Below are positions 30,681-37,147 of a DNA stretch of 37,147 nucleotides, piece after piece. The translations under genes were made by a program, and so were the position numbers. Origin of the DNA: JAJISG01 sp964347345. GTDB lineage: Archaea > Thermoplasmatota > Thermoplasmata > RBG-16-68-12 > JAJISG01. Position 1 is the stretch's first letter; each line of letters begins with the position of its first letter. Below the pieces are notes generated by a model. The model worked only from the letters and a program-made list of their open reading frames with translations. It was not told where the DNA came from and did not search any database. The stretch lies in assembly GCA_964347345.1 (NCBI GenBank), contig CAYFYB010000016.1, forward strand, positions 1-37,147, read 5' to 3'.

Positions 30681-31410
30681 TCCCTTCGGAAGTCCTTTCA
30701 TAGCTGCCCTTGGACGCCCCAAACAGGTCGAGCAAGAACGCCCCATTGGGCAACATGCCGTGGTCGTTGTTCAGGTAGATGTATCTGCGAGGTGCGGGGG
30801 ACTGCGATACCTCCTCCACGATGTCCAGCAACTCCTCCTCCGAGTAGACGTAGTCATACCAGGACGTCCTGCCGTGAAGACGCAGGTACATCACCTGGTT
30901 CAACGTTATGATTTCGCCAGGAAGACCCGGTGCATCGACGCTGCAAAAGGCCGCGCCCGATCGCCGGACCTCCTCCAGACGTTCCCACCATAAGGGATGG
31001 CGAAATTCCAATACGGCAGATGATCCAAGCTCCACGGCATTCAGGAATACCTCGATCCGCTCCAGGTTCCTCTCGGAACAGCTGAAGCTTGGAGGCATCT
31101 GGAATAGCCAGAAAGTTATCCTATCCGTCATGGGCTCCAAGGGCCGCTGAAATCTCTCGAAGAGTTCCACGGAGGCCTCGCCAAGCCGCCGATAGTGCGT
31201 GATGGAGCGATGTACCTTCATGCTGAAGTCGAAGCTCGTGGGGGCCTTCATCCAGGTCCTGACCCAGCTGGTTGAGGGGAAGCGGTAGAAGGAGGCGTTG
31301 ATCTCCACCGTGTTGAAGCCCTGCCTGAGGTACCACTCGAAGGGTGAGGGCTTTCCCTCGTTCCAGAAGTAGCTGTACCCTGAGGTTCCCACCCTCACCG
31401 AAGGGATCAT
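30676..31410 (-). CDS. DUF72 (YecE-like) protein, copy 1
   Basis: A 244-aa TIM-barrel-like protein of the DUF72/YecE family, whose biochemical function is not established. Family motifs are visible: VGTSGYSYFWNEGKPSP near the N-terminus, TVEINASFYRFPS, FSMKVHRSITHY, WLFQMPPSFS, AVLEFRHPLWW, and the C-terminal YIYLNNDHG. All barrel strands are present, so it is full length. ATG 31410 is 27-28 nt from a GTTAAC TATA-like element (31434-31443) shared with the divergent subtilase relic, implying a leaderless transcript. A second DUF72 gene lies at 35138-35947; the two differ in sequence and are not a recent duplication. Confidence 0.88.
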   Translation of the reverse strand: MIPSVRVGTSGYSYFWNEGKPSPFEWYLRQGFNTVEINASFYRFPSTSWVRTWMKAPTSFDFSMKVHRSITHYRRLGEASVELFERFQRPLEPMTDRITFWLFQMPPSFSCSERNLERIEVFLNAVELGSSAVLEFRHPLWWERLEEVRRSGAAFCSVDAPGLPGEIITLNQVMYLRLHGRTSWYDYVYSEEELLDIVEEVSQSPAPRRYIYLNNDHGMLPNGAFLLDLFGASKGSYERTSEGN

Positions 31411-31433
31411 GCACTCCGCTCATCGCGTCCACC

Positions 31434-31443
31434 AAGTTAACCC
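31434..31443. promoter_or_regulatory. Palindromic bidirectional promoter element
   Basis: AAGTTAACCC contains the self-complementary GTTAAC. On the minus strand it is at leaderless distance from the DUF72 ATG (31410); on the plus strand it could drive the subtilase relic, with a leader of roughly 30-55 nt. Confidence 0.5.
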
Positions 31444-31493
31444 TACCACCCGAAACGTTTTCGAGGGTGCGGGTCAATCGAGAAGCGTCCTTG

Positions 31494-32359
31494 ATGTCTT
31501 CCCAGGACGGTGAGTGGATGAGAGGGTCTGTGGCGTGCGTGTTGGCAGTGCTTCTGATGATGACCTATGTCCATTACTCAAGCGCCACGGGGATGGCCCA
31601 GGACGTGGAACTCCTCAGCGAGCCTGAACTGGATGTCGGATTCGATGGCCCGCTGAGGGGAGTGTTGGAGAACGGGGTCGTGGGGGGCCTTATTTCCAGA
31701 TACAAGCCTCCCAAGGCGGAACTCGCACTATGGATCCTAGGCCCGGAGGTCGGTGGAGGCCTCAACCAAGGGATCTCGCAGGCCCCTGGGGTGAAGGGGC
31801 CAGGAGACGTCCACCGAACGAGGGAGGCCCATCAGTTAGGTTACACTGGAGCAGGAGTGAGGGTTGCAGTCGTCGACACCGGCATCGACTTTGCTCAGCC
31901 CAAACTTGCGGGGACGCAGGCAAGGGTTACAGACAGTCCTTCTCCTTACTCCCTGCACCCATTGGTTTATGACCCCACTTCCCTGAACGACTATCTGCTG
32001 GACGGCTTCATCGACGACGAGAGAAGCTGGTTCGTGAACACGAGCTACGAAACCTCGGTATGAAGCTTATCGTCGCCACCGATCCCGCCGGTAATTGGGC
32101 AGAGACCACCATTCGGGTGGTTTTCGAGTCCATGGAAGAGAAGCTCAGGCAGGAACTGGAGGAGACCAGAACGGAACTCAACTCGACCCGCCAGGATCTC
32201 GAGAGGTCGGAGGGAGAACTCAGGTTGCTCATTAACGCCCTATCGGCAGCCGTCGTTGCCGCCCTCGTCGTCGTCGCCGTCGGGGCCGGCGCGGTAGCTT
32301 TCATTTTCTATCTGATATTCATCCGACGGGGACGGGTGGGCCCGCCCGGAGGACTCTAA
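31494..32359 (+). pseudogene. Membrane-anchored subtilase with deleted middle
   Basis: Two out-of-phase reading frames make up the two ends of one secreted serine protease. The first (31494-32063) has a signal peptide (RGSVACVLAVLLMMTYVHY), a propeptide-like region and the first subtilisin catalytic motif, VRVAVVDTGIDFAQP with the active Asp. It stops just after WFVNTSYETSV. The second frame (from ATG 32060 to 32359) is the C-terminal end: DPAGNWAETTIRV, as in extracellular Ig-like domains, a coiled coil (EEKLRQELEETRTELNSTRQDL), one transmembrane helix and a short basic tail. The catalytic His and Ser domains are missing. The simplest reading is an internal deletion at about 32055 with a frame change. 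A short two-gene arrangement is the less likely alternative. Confidence 0.75.
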
Positions 32360-32443
32360 GATCGGCCACATCGATGGGGCTGAATACCCACTCTCAATAA
32401 CCTTAAGAACGGCCTCTTCAATCAACAGGCGAGGAGGATGGAC

Positions 32444-33436
32444 ATGGAGATGCTGCACGGGCAAGTGGCTGAGGTGGAGGGCGTTCCCATCGTCGTCATG
32501 GCAGAACCCAAAGTCCACCTGATCGCGAGGACCCAGTTCCTAGTCGATCCGAAGGATGAGGAGCAGCTCAGGGATCTCGGAATAAACGTTTGGAACTCCA
32601 TGGGAGCGGCCACAGATGCTGAACTGCTTTGTGAGTTCAGCGGCAGAAACTGCTACCTGTCCTGGAAGAACCTGGGCAAGAAGACCAACAGGGAGTACCT
32701 TCATCACCTGCTTTCCGTGGGTCATGGGTCCGTCTTTGAACATCCCACCTGGACCTTCTACGTTTGGCGGGTTTCAAGAGGATACACCCACGAGCAGGTG
32801 CGTCACCGACCTGGCTGGGCCTATTCCCAGATGTCGACCAGGTACGTGGACGCCCTCTTGAAGTCCTCCTGGGAGAGGCTGTGTGTCCTTGAGCCGGCGG
32901 TCATTGCCGCGAATGCGGAGGCCCACAAGGTATGGCTGGAATCGGTGTCCCAGAGCATCAGGGCCTATGACAGGCTGACGGATCTCCTAGGGGCCAAGGG
33001 GTTCGAGTGGATCGACGTTAGCACTTTGGACGGGAGAACCATTCTGAGGAAGAACATACGCCAGGCAGCCCGCTCCGTCCTGCCCATCGGGGTGGAGTCC
33101 CGCCTAGTCGTCTCAGGCAACGCCAGGTCATGGAGGCACTTCGTCGACATGAGGGGAACGGCGGCTGCAGATGTAGAGATCAGGTCCGTGGCTATGTCGG
33201 TCCTGAAGGTACTGAGGAAAGAGGCTCCAAACCTCTTCGGTGACTACGTCATCGATAAGGGCGGCGATGGGACGGAGATTGCCAAGAGCCCATATGCCAT
33301 CTCCTCCCAACCCGAGCTAATCGAACTCGCCCAGGTCGTTGAGGATAACCTGGGAAGCCTTCCTAAGGAGGCCAGAGAGCGGGTGCAGGAGATTCTCAGG
33401 GAAATCGGACTCGAGGGCCTCAAAGATGAGGCGTGA
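32444..33436 (+). CDS. thyX: Flavin-dependent thymidylate synthase
   Basis: Makes dTMP from dUMP using FAD, methylene-tetrahydrofolate (or analog) and NAD(P)H. A 330-aa ThyX-type protein. The signature is RHRPGWAYSQMSTRY, an RHR-X8-S form with one residue more than the common RHR-X7-S, and the substrate-binding arginine lies in NARSWRHFVDMRGTAAAD. GHGSVFEHPTWTF is the conserved histidine-containing helix. The protein is longer than typical ThyX (about 220-260 aa), with extra length at the N-terminus and between the two halves. The start is ATG 32444: GAGGAGG (32431-32437) stands 6 nt before it, while the ATG at 32438 directly abuts that site. Confidence 0.85.
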   Translation: MEMLHGQVAEVEGVPIVVMAEPKVHLIARTQFLVDPKDEEQLRDLGINVWNSMGAATDAELLCEFSGRNCYLSWKNLGKKTNREYLHHLLSVGHGSVFEHPTWTFYVWRVSRGYTHEQVRHRPGWAYSQMSTRYVDALLKSSWERLCVLEPAVIAANAEAHKVWLESVSQSIRAYDRLTDLLGAKGFEWIDVSTLDGRTILRKNIRQAARSVLPIGVESRLVVSGNARSWRHFVDMRGTAAADVEIRSVAMSVLKVLRKEAPNLFGDYVIDKGGDGTEIAKSPYAISSQPELIELAQVVEDNLGSLPKEARERVQEILREIGLEGLKDEA

Positions 33437-33541
33437 GGGCCTTCCACCATGAAAGTGGACCAACTCATTGGCACAGTGCTGTGTCCCGGCTCTCCATCAC
33501 AAGCCCCTCCTAAACGATGTCCATGATACGGACGGTCAGAT

Positions 33542-34006
33542 ATGAGCGTTGACGACCTGGCGAGGTACCTAGAGGGAAAGGGCATACCCGCTGAGATAAG
33601 GGAGTTCGACAAGCCCGTGGAGACGGTGAGGCAGGCTTCTGAGATAACGGGGGTTCATCACCGCAGAATCATCAAGAGCCTGGTAGTGATGGACGGGGAA
33701 GGAAGGGCCCACATATGTATCATCCCTGGCGACCAGCGTCTCAGCCTAGCGAAAGTCAAGGGTGCTCTGGGTGTCGAGAGGGTCAAGCTTGCCTCCGATG
33801 AAGAAATCCTTCGAGAGACAGGCTACGATGTGGGAGCCGTCCCTCCCGTGGGTCATCTCAAGAGGCTCAGGGTGCTGATGGACCCCTCCGTGCAGAGATG
33901 GGAGACGGTTGTGGGAGGAGGGGGTTCAACCACGGCCCTCATCGAGATATCGCCCCAGGAAATTCTGAGGGCGACTCAGGCTGAAGTGGTGGATATTCGC
34001 CTGTAA
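33542..34006 (+). CDS. YbaK/EbsC-family aminoacyl-tRNA deacylase
   Basis: A 154-aa trans-editing domain of the YbaK/ProX superfamily, which hydrolyses mischarged aminoacyl-tRNA. Motifs are the central IIKSLVVMDGEGRAHICIIPGDQRLSLAKVK, with the conserved Lys, and GYDVGAVPPVGH, the GxxxGxxxPxG active-site loop. Most relatives clear Cys-, Ala- or Ser-tRNA errors, and the precise tRNA is not predictable here. The start is ATG 33542, about 30 nt after a CCTAAACGA box (33509-33517). The gene ends one base before the convergent dinB stop. The 105-nt gap before it (33437-33541) holds no other feature I can support. Confidence 0.88.
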   Translation: MSVDDLARYLEGKGIPAEIREFDKPVETVRQASEITGVHHRRIIKSLVVMDGEGRAHICIIPGDQRLSLAKVKGALGVERVKLASDEEILRETGYDVGAVPPVGHLKRLRVLMDPSVQRWETVVGGGGSTTALIEISPQEILRATQAEVVDIRL

Positions 34007-34007
34007 T

Positions 34008-35087
34008 CTACGAGGACCAGCGACCCAGGGTCTCCTGACCGGCTTCCATCCTCTTAAGGCTGGAGACCCTGACACCGATGAGCCTGACCTTCTTTGGAGA
34101 GACTCGGAACTCTTGGAATAGCTCTCTGGCCACTTCTTCTATTGTCCTTCTATCCTTGGAGAGGGAGGACAGAGTCCTGTCCCTGGTGTGAGTCTCAAAG
34201 TCCTCGAACCTTACCTTGATTCCCACCGTCTTGTAGAGGTATCCATCGTCCCTCACACGCCAGTACACGTCATCGACCAATGCTCCGAGGCTGCCCAGTA
34301 CGACGTCCCAGTCGGCCACGTTCTTCTCGAAGGTGTGCTCCGCGCTGAAGGACTTCGGTTCTCCCCTCTCCTCCACGGGCATCTCCTCTAGGCCTCGGGC
34401 GACAGCCCAGAGCCATACGCCGCTCTTCCCGAATACCCTCGTCAGGTCTCCCGGGGATCTCTTGGCCAGATCGCCTATTGTGTGGATGCCCATATCCTCC
34501 AGAACAGCCCCACTCTTCTTCCCCACGCCAGGTATCTTCTGGACGGGGAGGGGATTCAGAAAGGCGGAGACCTCTTCGGAGGTGACGACGGTGAGCCCGT
34601 CAGGTTTCTTAATGTCCGAGGCGATCTTGGCGATGGATTTGTTCGGAGCCACTCCCACGGAGCATGTCAACCCCGTCCTTCGCTTCACCTCCTTCTTGAG
34701 ACGGCGGGCCAGGGCCGCGGCCTTGGTGAAGTCGCCAGTCCGACGGGAGACGTCCAAGAAGGCTTCGTCGATGCTGACCTGCTCAAAGGAATCGGAAAAA
34801 CGCTCCAGGACCCTCATGACCTGGTCCGAGACCCTTCCGTAGTAGGGAAAGTCAGGCCTAAGATAGACCGCCTCCCGGCATTTCCTGTAGGCCGTGGAGA
34901 TAGGCATCCCCGAACGGACACCATTCTCCCTCGCTTCGTAGGAACAGGCGGCCACAACTCCGCGACCTTTTCCGCCTTTTGGGTCGGCCCCTATGATGAC
35001 CGGTTTGCCCGAAAGGTCCGGGTTGCGAAGGCGCTCGGCTGAAACGTAGAAGGCGTCCATGTCCACATGCATGACGATTCGAACCAT
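34008..35087 (-). CDS. dinB: Y-family DNA polymerase IV (Dpo4-like)
   Basis: Translesion polymerase, 359 aa. Palm catalytic acids are Asp9 (HVDMDAFYVS) and Asp107/Glu108 (EQVSIDEAFLD); Tyr14 in DAFY fits the steric gate that excludes ribonucleotides. The thumb HhH segment is in IPGVGKKSGAVLEDMG and the little-finger domain follows, with LGSLGALVDDVYWRVRDDGY. There is no obvious C-terminal PIP box; the last residues are LGRWSS. ATG 35087 has a GGTTATAGTAC TATA box (35117-35127) with about an 8-nt leader. It is convergent with the YbaK-like gene at a 1-nt gap. Confidence 0.94.
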   Translation of the reverse strand: MVRIVMHVDMDAFYVSAERLRNPDLSGKPVIIGADPKGGKGRGVVAACSYEARENGVRSGMPISTAYRKCREAVYLRPDFPYYGRVSDQVMRVLERFSDSFEQVSIDEAFLDVSRRTGDFTKAAALARRLKKEVKRRTGLTCSVGVAPNKSIAKIASDIKKPDGLTVVTSEEVSAFLNPLPVQKIPGVGKKSGAVLEDMGIHTIGDLAKRSPGDLTRVFGKSGVWLWAVARGLEEMPVEERGEPKSFSAEHTFEKNVADWDVVLGSLGALVDDVYWRVRDDGYLYKTVGIKVRFEDFETHTRDRTLSSLSKDRRTIEEVARELFQEFRVSPKKVRLIGVRVSSLKRMEAGQETLGRWSS

Positions 35088-35116
35088 GGTCGGCCTACGT
35101 GCTTTCAGGAGTTGGT

Positions 35117-35127
35117 GTACTATAACC
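35117..35127 (-). promoter_or_regulatory. TATA box of dinB
   Basis: Minus-strand GGTTATAGTAC, centred about 35 nt before ATG 35087, so the mRNA leader is about 8 nt. Confidence 0.55.
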
Positions 35128-35137
35128 CTGCCGAAAC

Positions 35138-35947
35138 CTAAAACTCGCCGAGGGTCTTCTGACCGCTCTTGAGAAACTCCCTCGCGGCAAGTCCCACCAG
35201 TCGTCGGAACTCGTTGACGGAAGCCGGACCGAAGCCGGCGAAGTGGTTGTTGAAGAAGACGTAGGCTCGCTTCACGTCGTCTGACGCATCCCTGATATGG
35301 GTAGCCCAGGACGCCATCTCCTCCGACCTGTCCTTCTGCGTCTGGCCGAGCTTCTCCAGGGACCGATCGCCAATCATCCTCAGATAGATGAAGTCGGCCG
35401 TGATCCTGGGTGGCGTTACGAGATACTGGTTCTCCGACCAGCCCAAGGCAACCCCGTGCCTCTCCAGCAGCTCGTAGACATCATCCCTGAACCACGACTT
35501 GTGGCGAAACTCCACCGCATGGCGGACGTCTTCCTTCAGCAGGGAGAGGAAGTCCTTCAGCGCCCCGAAGTCCTTGTCGTACTTGAAGGAGGGAGCCAGC
35601 TGCACGACGCAGGCATCCAGCTTGGGACCCAACTCTTCTAAGGAGGAGTAGAACCACTGCAGCGGTCTCTCTATGTTTCTCAGCTTGTGATCGTGGGTGA
35701 TGGTCTTGGGGAACTTGGCGGTGAACCGGAAGTCCTCCGGGGTCGCCTTCCTCCAGCCCGCCACCATTCCTCTCTGGGGTATGCGGTAGAAGCTGGAATC
35801 GACCTCCACGATGTCGAAGACGGTGGAGTACAGCCTGAGGTAGTCTCGAGCCGCCGATCCAGGCGGGTAGAAGGGGCCTACCCAGAAGTCGTAGGACCAT
35901 CCACTGCAGCCGACGCTCAGCCGACCGCCGAGGGTGTCTCGACCCAC
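35138..35947 (-). CDS. DUF72 (YecE-like) protein, copy 2
   Basis: A 269-aa DUF72/YecE barrel protein. It opens SVGCSGWSYDFWVGPFYPPGSAARDYLRLYSTVF, then has VEVDSSFYRIP, FRFTAKFPKTITHDHKL, VVQLAPSFKYDKDF, AVEFRHKSWF and AYVFFNNHFAGFGP. The start is GTG 35947 after GAGGAT, 24 nt downstream of the 2-oxoacid oxidoreductase beta gene; an upstream in-frame extension lies inside that gene and is low-complexity. The position suggests transcription with the oxidoreductase. The family's reaction is unknown, but recurring links with redox operons would be a useful hint. Confidence 0.87.
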   Translation of the reverse strand: MGRDTLGGRLSVGCSGWSYDFWVGPFYPPGSAARDYLRLYSTVFDIVEVDSSFYRIPQRGMVAGWRKATPEDFRFTAKFPKTITHDHKLRNIERPLQWFYSSLEELGPKLDACVVQLAPSFKYDKDFGALKDFLSLLKEDVRHAVEFRHKSWFRDDVYELLERHGVALGWSENQYLVTPPRITADFIYLRMIGDRSLEKLGQTQKDRSEEMASWATHIRDASDDVKRAYVFFNNHFAGFGPASVNEFRRLVGLAAREFLKSGQKTLGEF

Positions 35948-35970
35948 ATCATCCTCGTTCGCAGCTTTCG

Positions 35971-36837
35971 TCAGTAGAACTCCTCTAGAAGATCCTTGGC
36001 CTGCTTTTGGGAAATCCCCGAGGGCTGCTTCACGAGGGGTCCTCTCTTGAGGGAGGGCTCTTCCTCCTCGTAGGTGGGTTTCTCCGTCCTGTAGAAGAGG
36101 CCGATGGGTATCCGTTCCCCCCACTCGTGGGCCTTCTCATAGGCGGCCTGCAGGTCCGTGGGGTCATGTTCCTCGTCCTCCAGTCTGTAAACCCTCTGCC
36201 GGAACCACTGGTATGTGTTCACCTTGTTGTAGGTCACGCAGGGAGAAAAGGCGTCCACCAGAGAGAAGCCTCTATGTTGAAGCCCCCCTTTGATCAGTTC
36301 CGCCATGTGGTTGGGATCCCCGGAGAAGCCCCTCGATATGTAGGTTGCCCCCGAGCTTAGAGCCAGGGCGATGGGGTTCACGGGCCACTCGATGACGCCC
36401 TCCGGGGTGGACTTCGTGATCATGCCCTTCTCGCTGGTGGGCGAGGCCTGACCCGTCGTCAATCCGTAGATGGCGTTGTTCATAACGATGTAGGTGATGT
36501 CCATGTTCCTCCTCATAGCGTGGAGGAAGTGCCCGAGGCCGATGCCGTAGCCGTCGCCGTCCCCCCCAGCGGCCACAACCTTCAGCTCCGGATTGGCCAG
36601 TCTGATGCCCGTCGCGACAGGGATGATTCTTCCATGGATTCCGTGGAAGCCGTAGGCATTAACGAAGTGGGGGAAATTGGATGAACAGCCGATGCCCGAC
36701 ACGATGACGAGGTCCTTGGTATCGATTTCGAGCTCCGTCACGGCCTTGAGAAAGGCGTTCAAGACCCCGAAGTCGCCGCAACCTGGACACCAGGTTGGCT
36801 TTGTCTCAGACTTGTAGACCGTTACCTCAACCGCCAT
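35971..36837 (-). CDS. 2-oxoacid:ferredoxin oxidoreductase beta subunit (two-subunit type)
   Basis: A 288-aa beta subunit of the αβ-type 2-oxoacid:ferredoxin oxidoreductase known from Sulfolobus. It has WCPGCGDFGVLNA with cluster cysteines, GIGCSSNFPHF, the TPP motif GGDGDGYGIGLGHFLHAMRRN, and NNAIYGLTTGQASPTSEKGM. The C-terminal half carries FSPCVTYNKVNTYQWFRQRVYRL, with the third cluster cysteine, and a long tail. It starts at ATG 36837, overlapping the upstream alpha gene by 11 nt. This enzyme needs no gamma or delta subunits and generally accepts a wide range of 2-oxoacids, including pyruvate and 2-oxoglutarate. It is the third such enzyme in the window. Confidence 0.93.
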   Translation of the reverse strand: MAVEVTVYKSETKPTWCPGCGDFGVLNAFLKAVTELEIDTKDLVIVSGIGCSSNFPHFVNAYGFHGIHGRIIPVATGIRLANPELKVVAAGGDGDGYGIGLGHFLHAMRRNMDITYIVMNNAIYGLTTGQASPTSEKGMITKSTPEGVIEWPVNPIALALSSGATYISRGFSGDPNHMAELIKGGLQHRGFSLVDAFSPCVTYNKVNTYQWFRQRVYRLEDEEHDPTDLQAAYEKAHEWGERIPIGLFYRTEKPTYEEEEPSLKRGPLVKQPSGISQKQAKDLLEEFY

Positions 36838-37147
36838 GCAACACCTCCTTCACCTTACTAACGACCTCCCTAGGGTAGAAGGGTTCGCCATCGTACTTGT
36901 ACAGGTGATTCCTGATTTGAAAGCCTGTCTCACCCCTCAGGAGGCGGGTGAACTGACCCGTGTAGTTTCCCTCCACCGCCAAAGTCTCCGAGGCTGAGTC
37001 CAGGATCTTCTTCGCTTCCTCGGCCCGAAGAGGCCAGAGATCGCAGAACTCCAGGGAGTTGGCCTGGATGCCCTCTTCCTCCAAGTCCTTCAGGGCGTCC
37101 CTCACGGCTGCCTGGGTTGACCCCCAGGAGACGATGGTGATGTCCGC
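36827..37147 (-). CDS. 2-oxoacid:ferredoxin oxidoreductase alpha subunit, 3' part only
   Basis: Partial gene cut by the right edge; only the last 106 codons are present. They read ADITIVSWGSTQAAVRDAL, LWPLRAEEAKKIL, ETLAVEGNYTGQFTRLLRGETG and end YPREVVSKVKEVLHGG, the C-terminal transketolase-like domain of the alpha subunit (VEGNYTGQ is a family motif). In the two-subunit type the missing N-terminal part is a fused gamma-like domain, so the full gene should be about 600 codons. The stop overlaps the beta ATG by 11 nt. Confidence 0.9.
   Translation of the reverse strand, partial: ADITIVSWGSTQAAVRDALKDLEEEGIQANSLEFCDLWPLRAEEAKKILDSASETLAVEGNYTGQFTRLLRGETGFQIRNHLYKYDGEPFYPREVVSKVKEVLHGG

Noticed and set aside
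32804..32850. RHR-X8-S motif of ThyX as an anomaly
   Set aside because: One extra residue relative to the common RHR-X7-S form; I believe X7-8 spacing is tolerated in the family, so it is only noted under the gene.

Overview
This window is chromosomal DNA of an archaeon, most likely an anaerobe that lives on peptides or amino acids. The archaeal assignment rests on several things. TATA boxes lie about 27 nt upstream of many start codons, so those mRNAs look leaderless. Archaea-type genes are present: an lsm–rpl37e–purF run, cofC/cofE for coenzyme F420, an AbrB-PhoU fusion and a Dpo4-like polymerase. A tRNA-Ala lacks an encoded CCA. The DNA is GC-rich and uses AGG/AGA arginine codons heavily. 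The lsm–L37e–PurF order recalls Thermoplasmatota, but I cannot place the lineage with confidence.

Layout. 107-4058: a four-subunit 2-oxoacid (2-oxoglutarate type):ferredoxin oxidoreductase, korABC-D, with an FrhB-like iron-sulfur protein inserted before the ferredoxin subunit. 4168-7631: a small ribbon-helix-helix-like protein, then a complete ECF vitamin/cofactor transporter (S, A, A', T). 7731-12880: a class III aminotransferase, an unknown protein, a thiolase/DUF35 pair whose thiolase has serine where the acyl-accepting cysteine is expected, and a divergent RimK-like ligase/retropepsin-like protease pair. 13170-17261: lsm, rpl37e, purF, two unknown proteins flanking an M14-like amidohydrolase, and tRNA-Ala(GGC). 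17357-22661: a secreted M28 metallopeptidase, a DMT permease, a small membrane protein, and cofC-cofE. 22882-26541: OsmC, an intergenic region that folds into a multi-helix RNA, then a second ferredoxin oxidoreductase (porGDAB type). 26501-31410: a GltA/NfnB-like flavoprotein, a small unknown protein, a second FrhB-like protein, PhoU and a DUF72 protein. 31494-32359: the remains of a membrane-anchored subtilase whose middle has been deleted. 32444-37147: thyX, a YbaK-type deacylase, dinB, a second DUF72 protein, and a third 2-oxoacid:ferredoxin oxidoreductase (two-subunit type) running off the right edge.

Together the genes fit extracellular peptide breakdown (M28 peptidase, former subtilase), transamination to 2-oxoacids (class III aminotransferase), and oxidative decarboxylation by three separate ferredoxin oxidoreductases. 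Reduced ferredoxin could then be re-oxidised through FrhB-like and GltA-like flavoproteins toward F420 or NAD(P). F420 biosynthesis genes in the same window support this, but the electron route is inferred. The observations most worth a second look are the structured RNA at 23341-23518, the Kor-FrhB association, the Cys-to-Ser thiolase, the RimK/retropepsin pair and the subtilase deletion relic.
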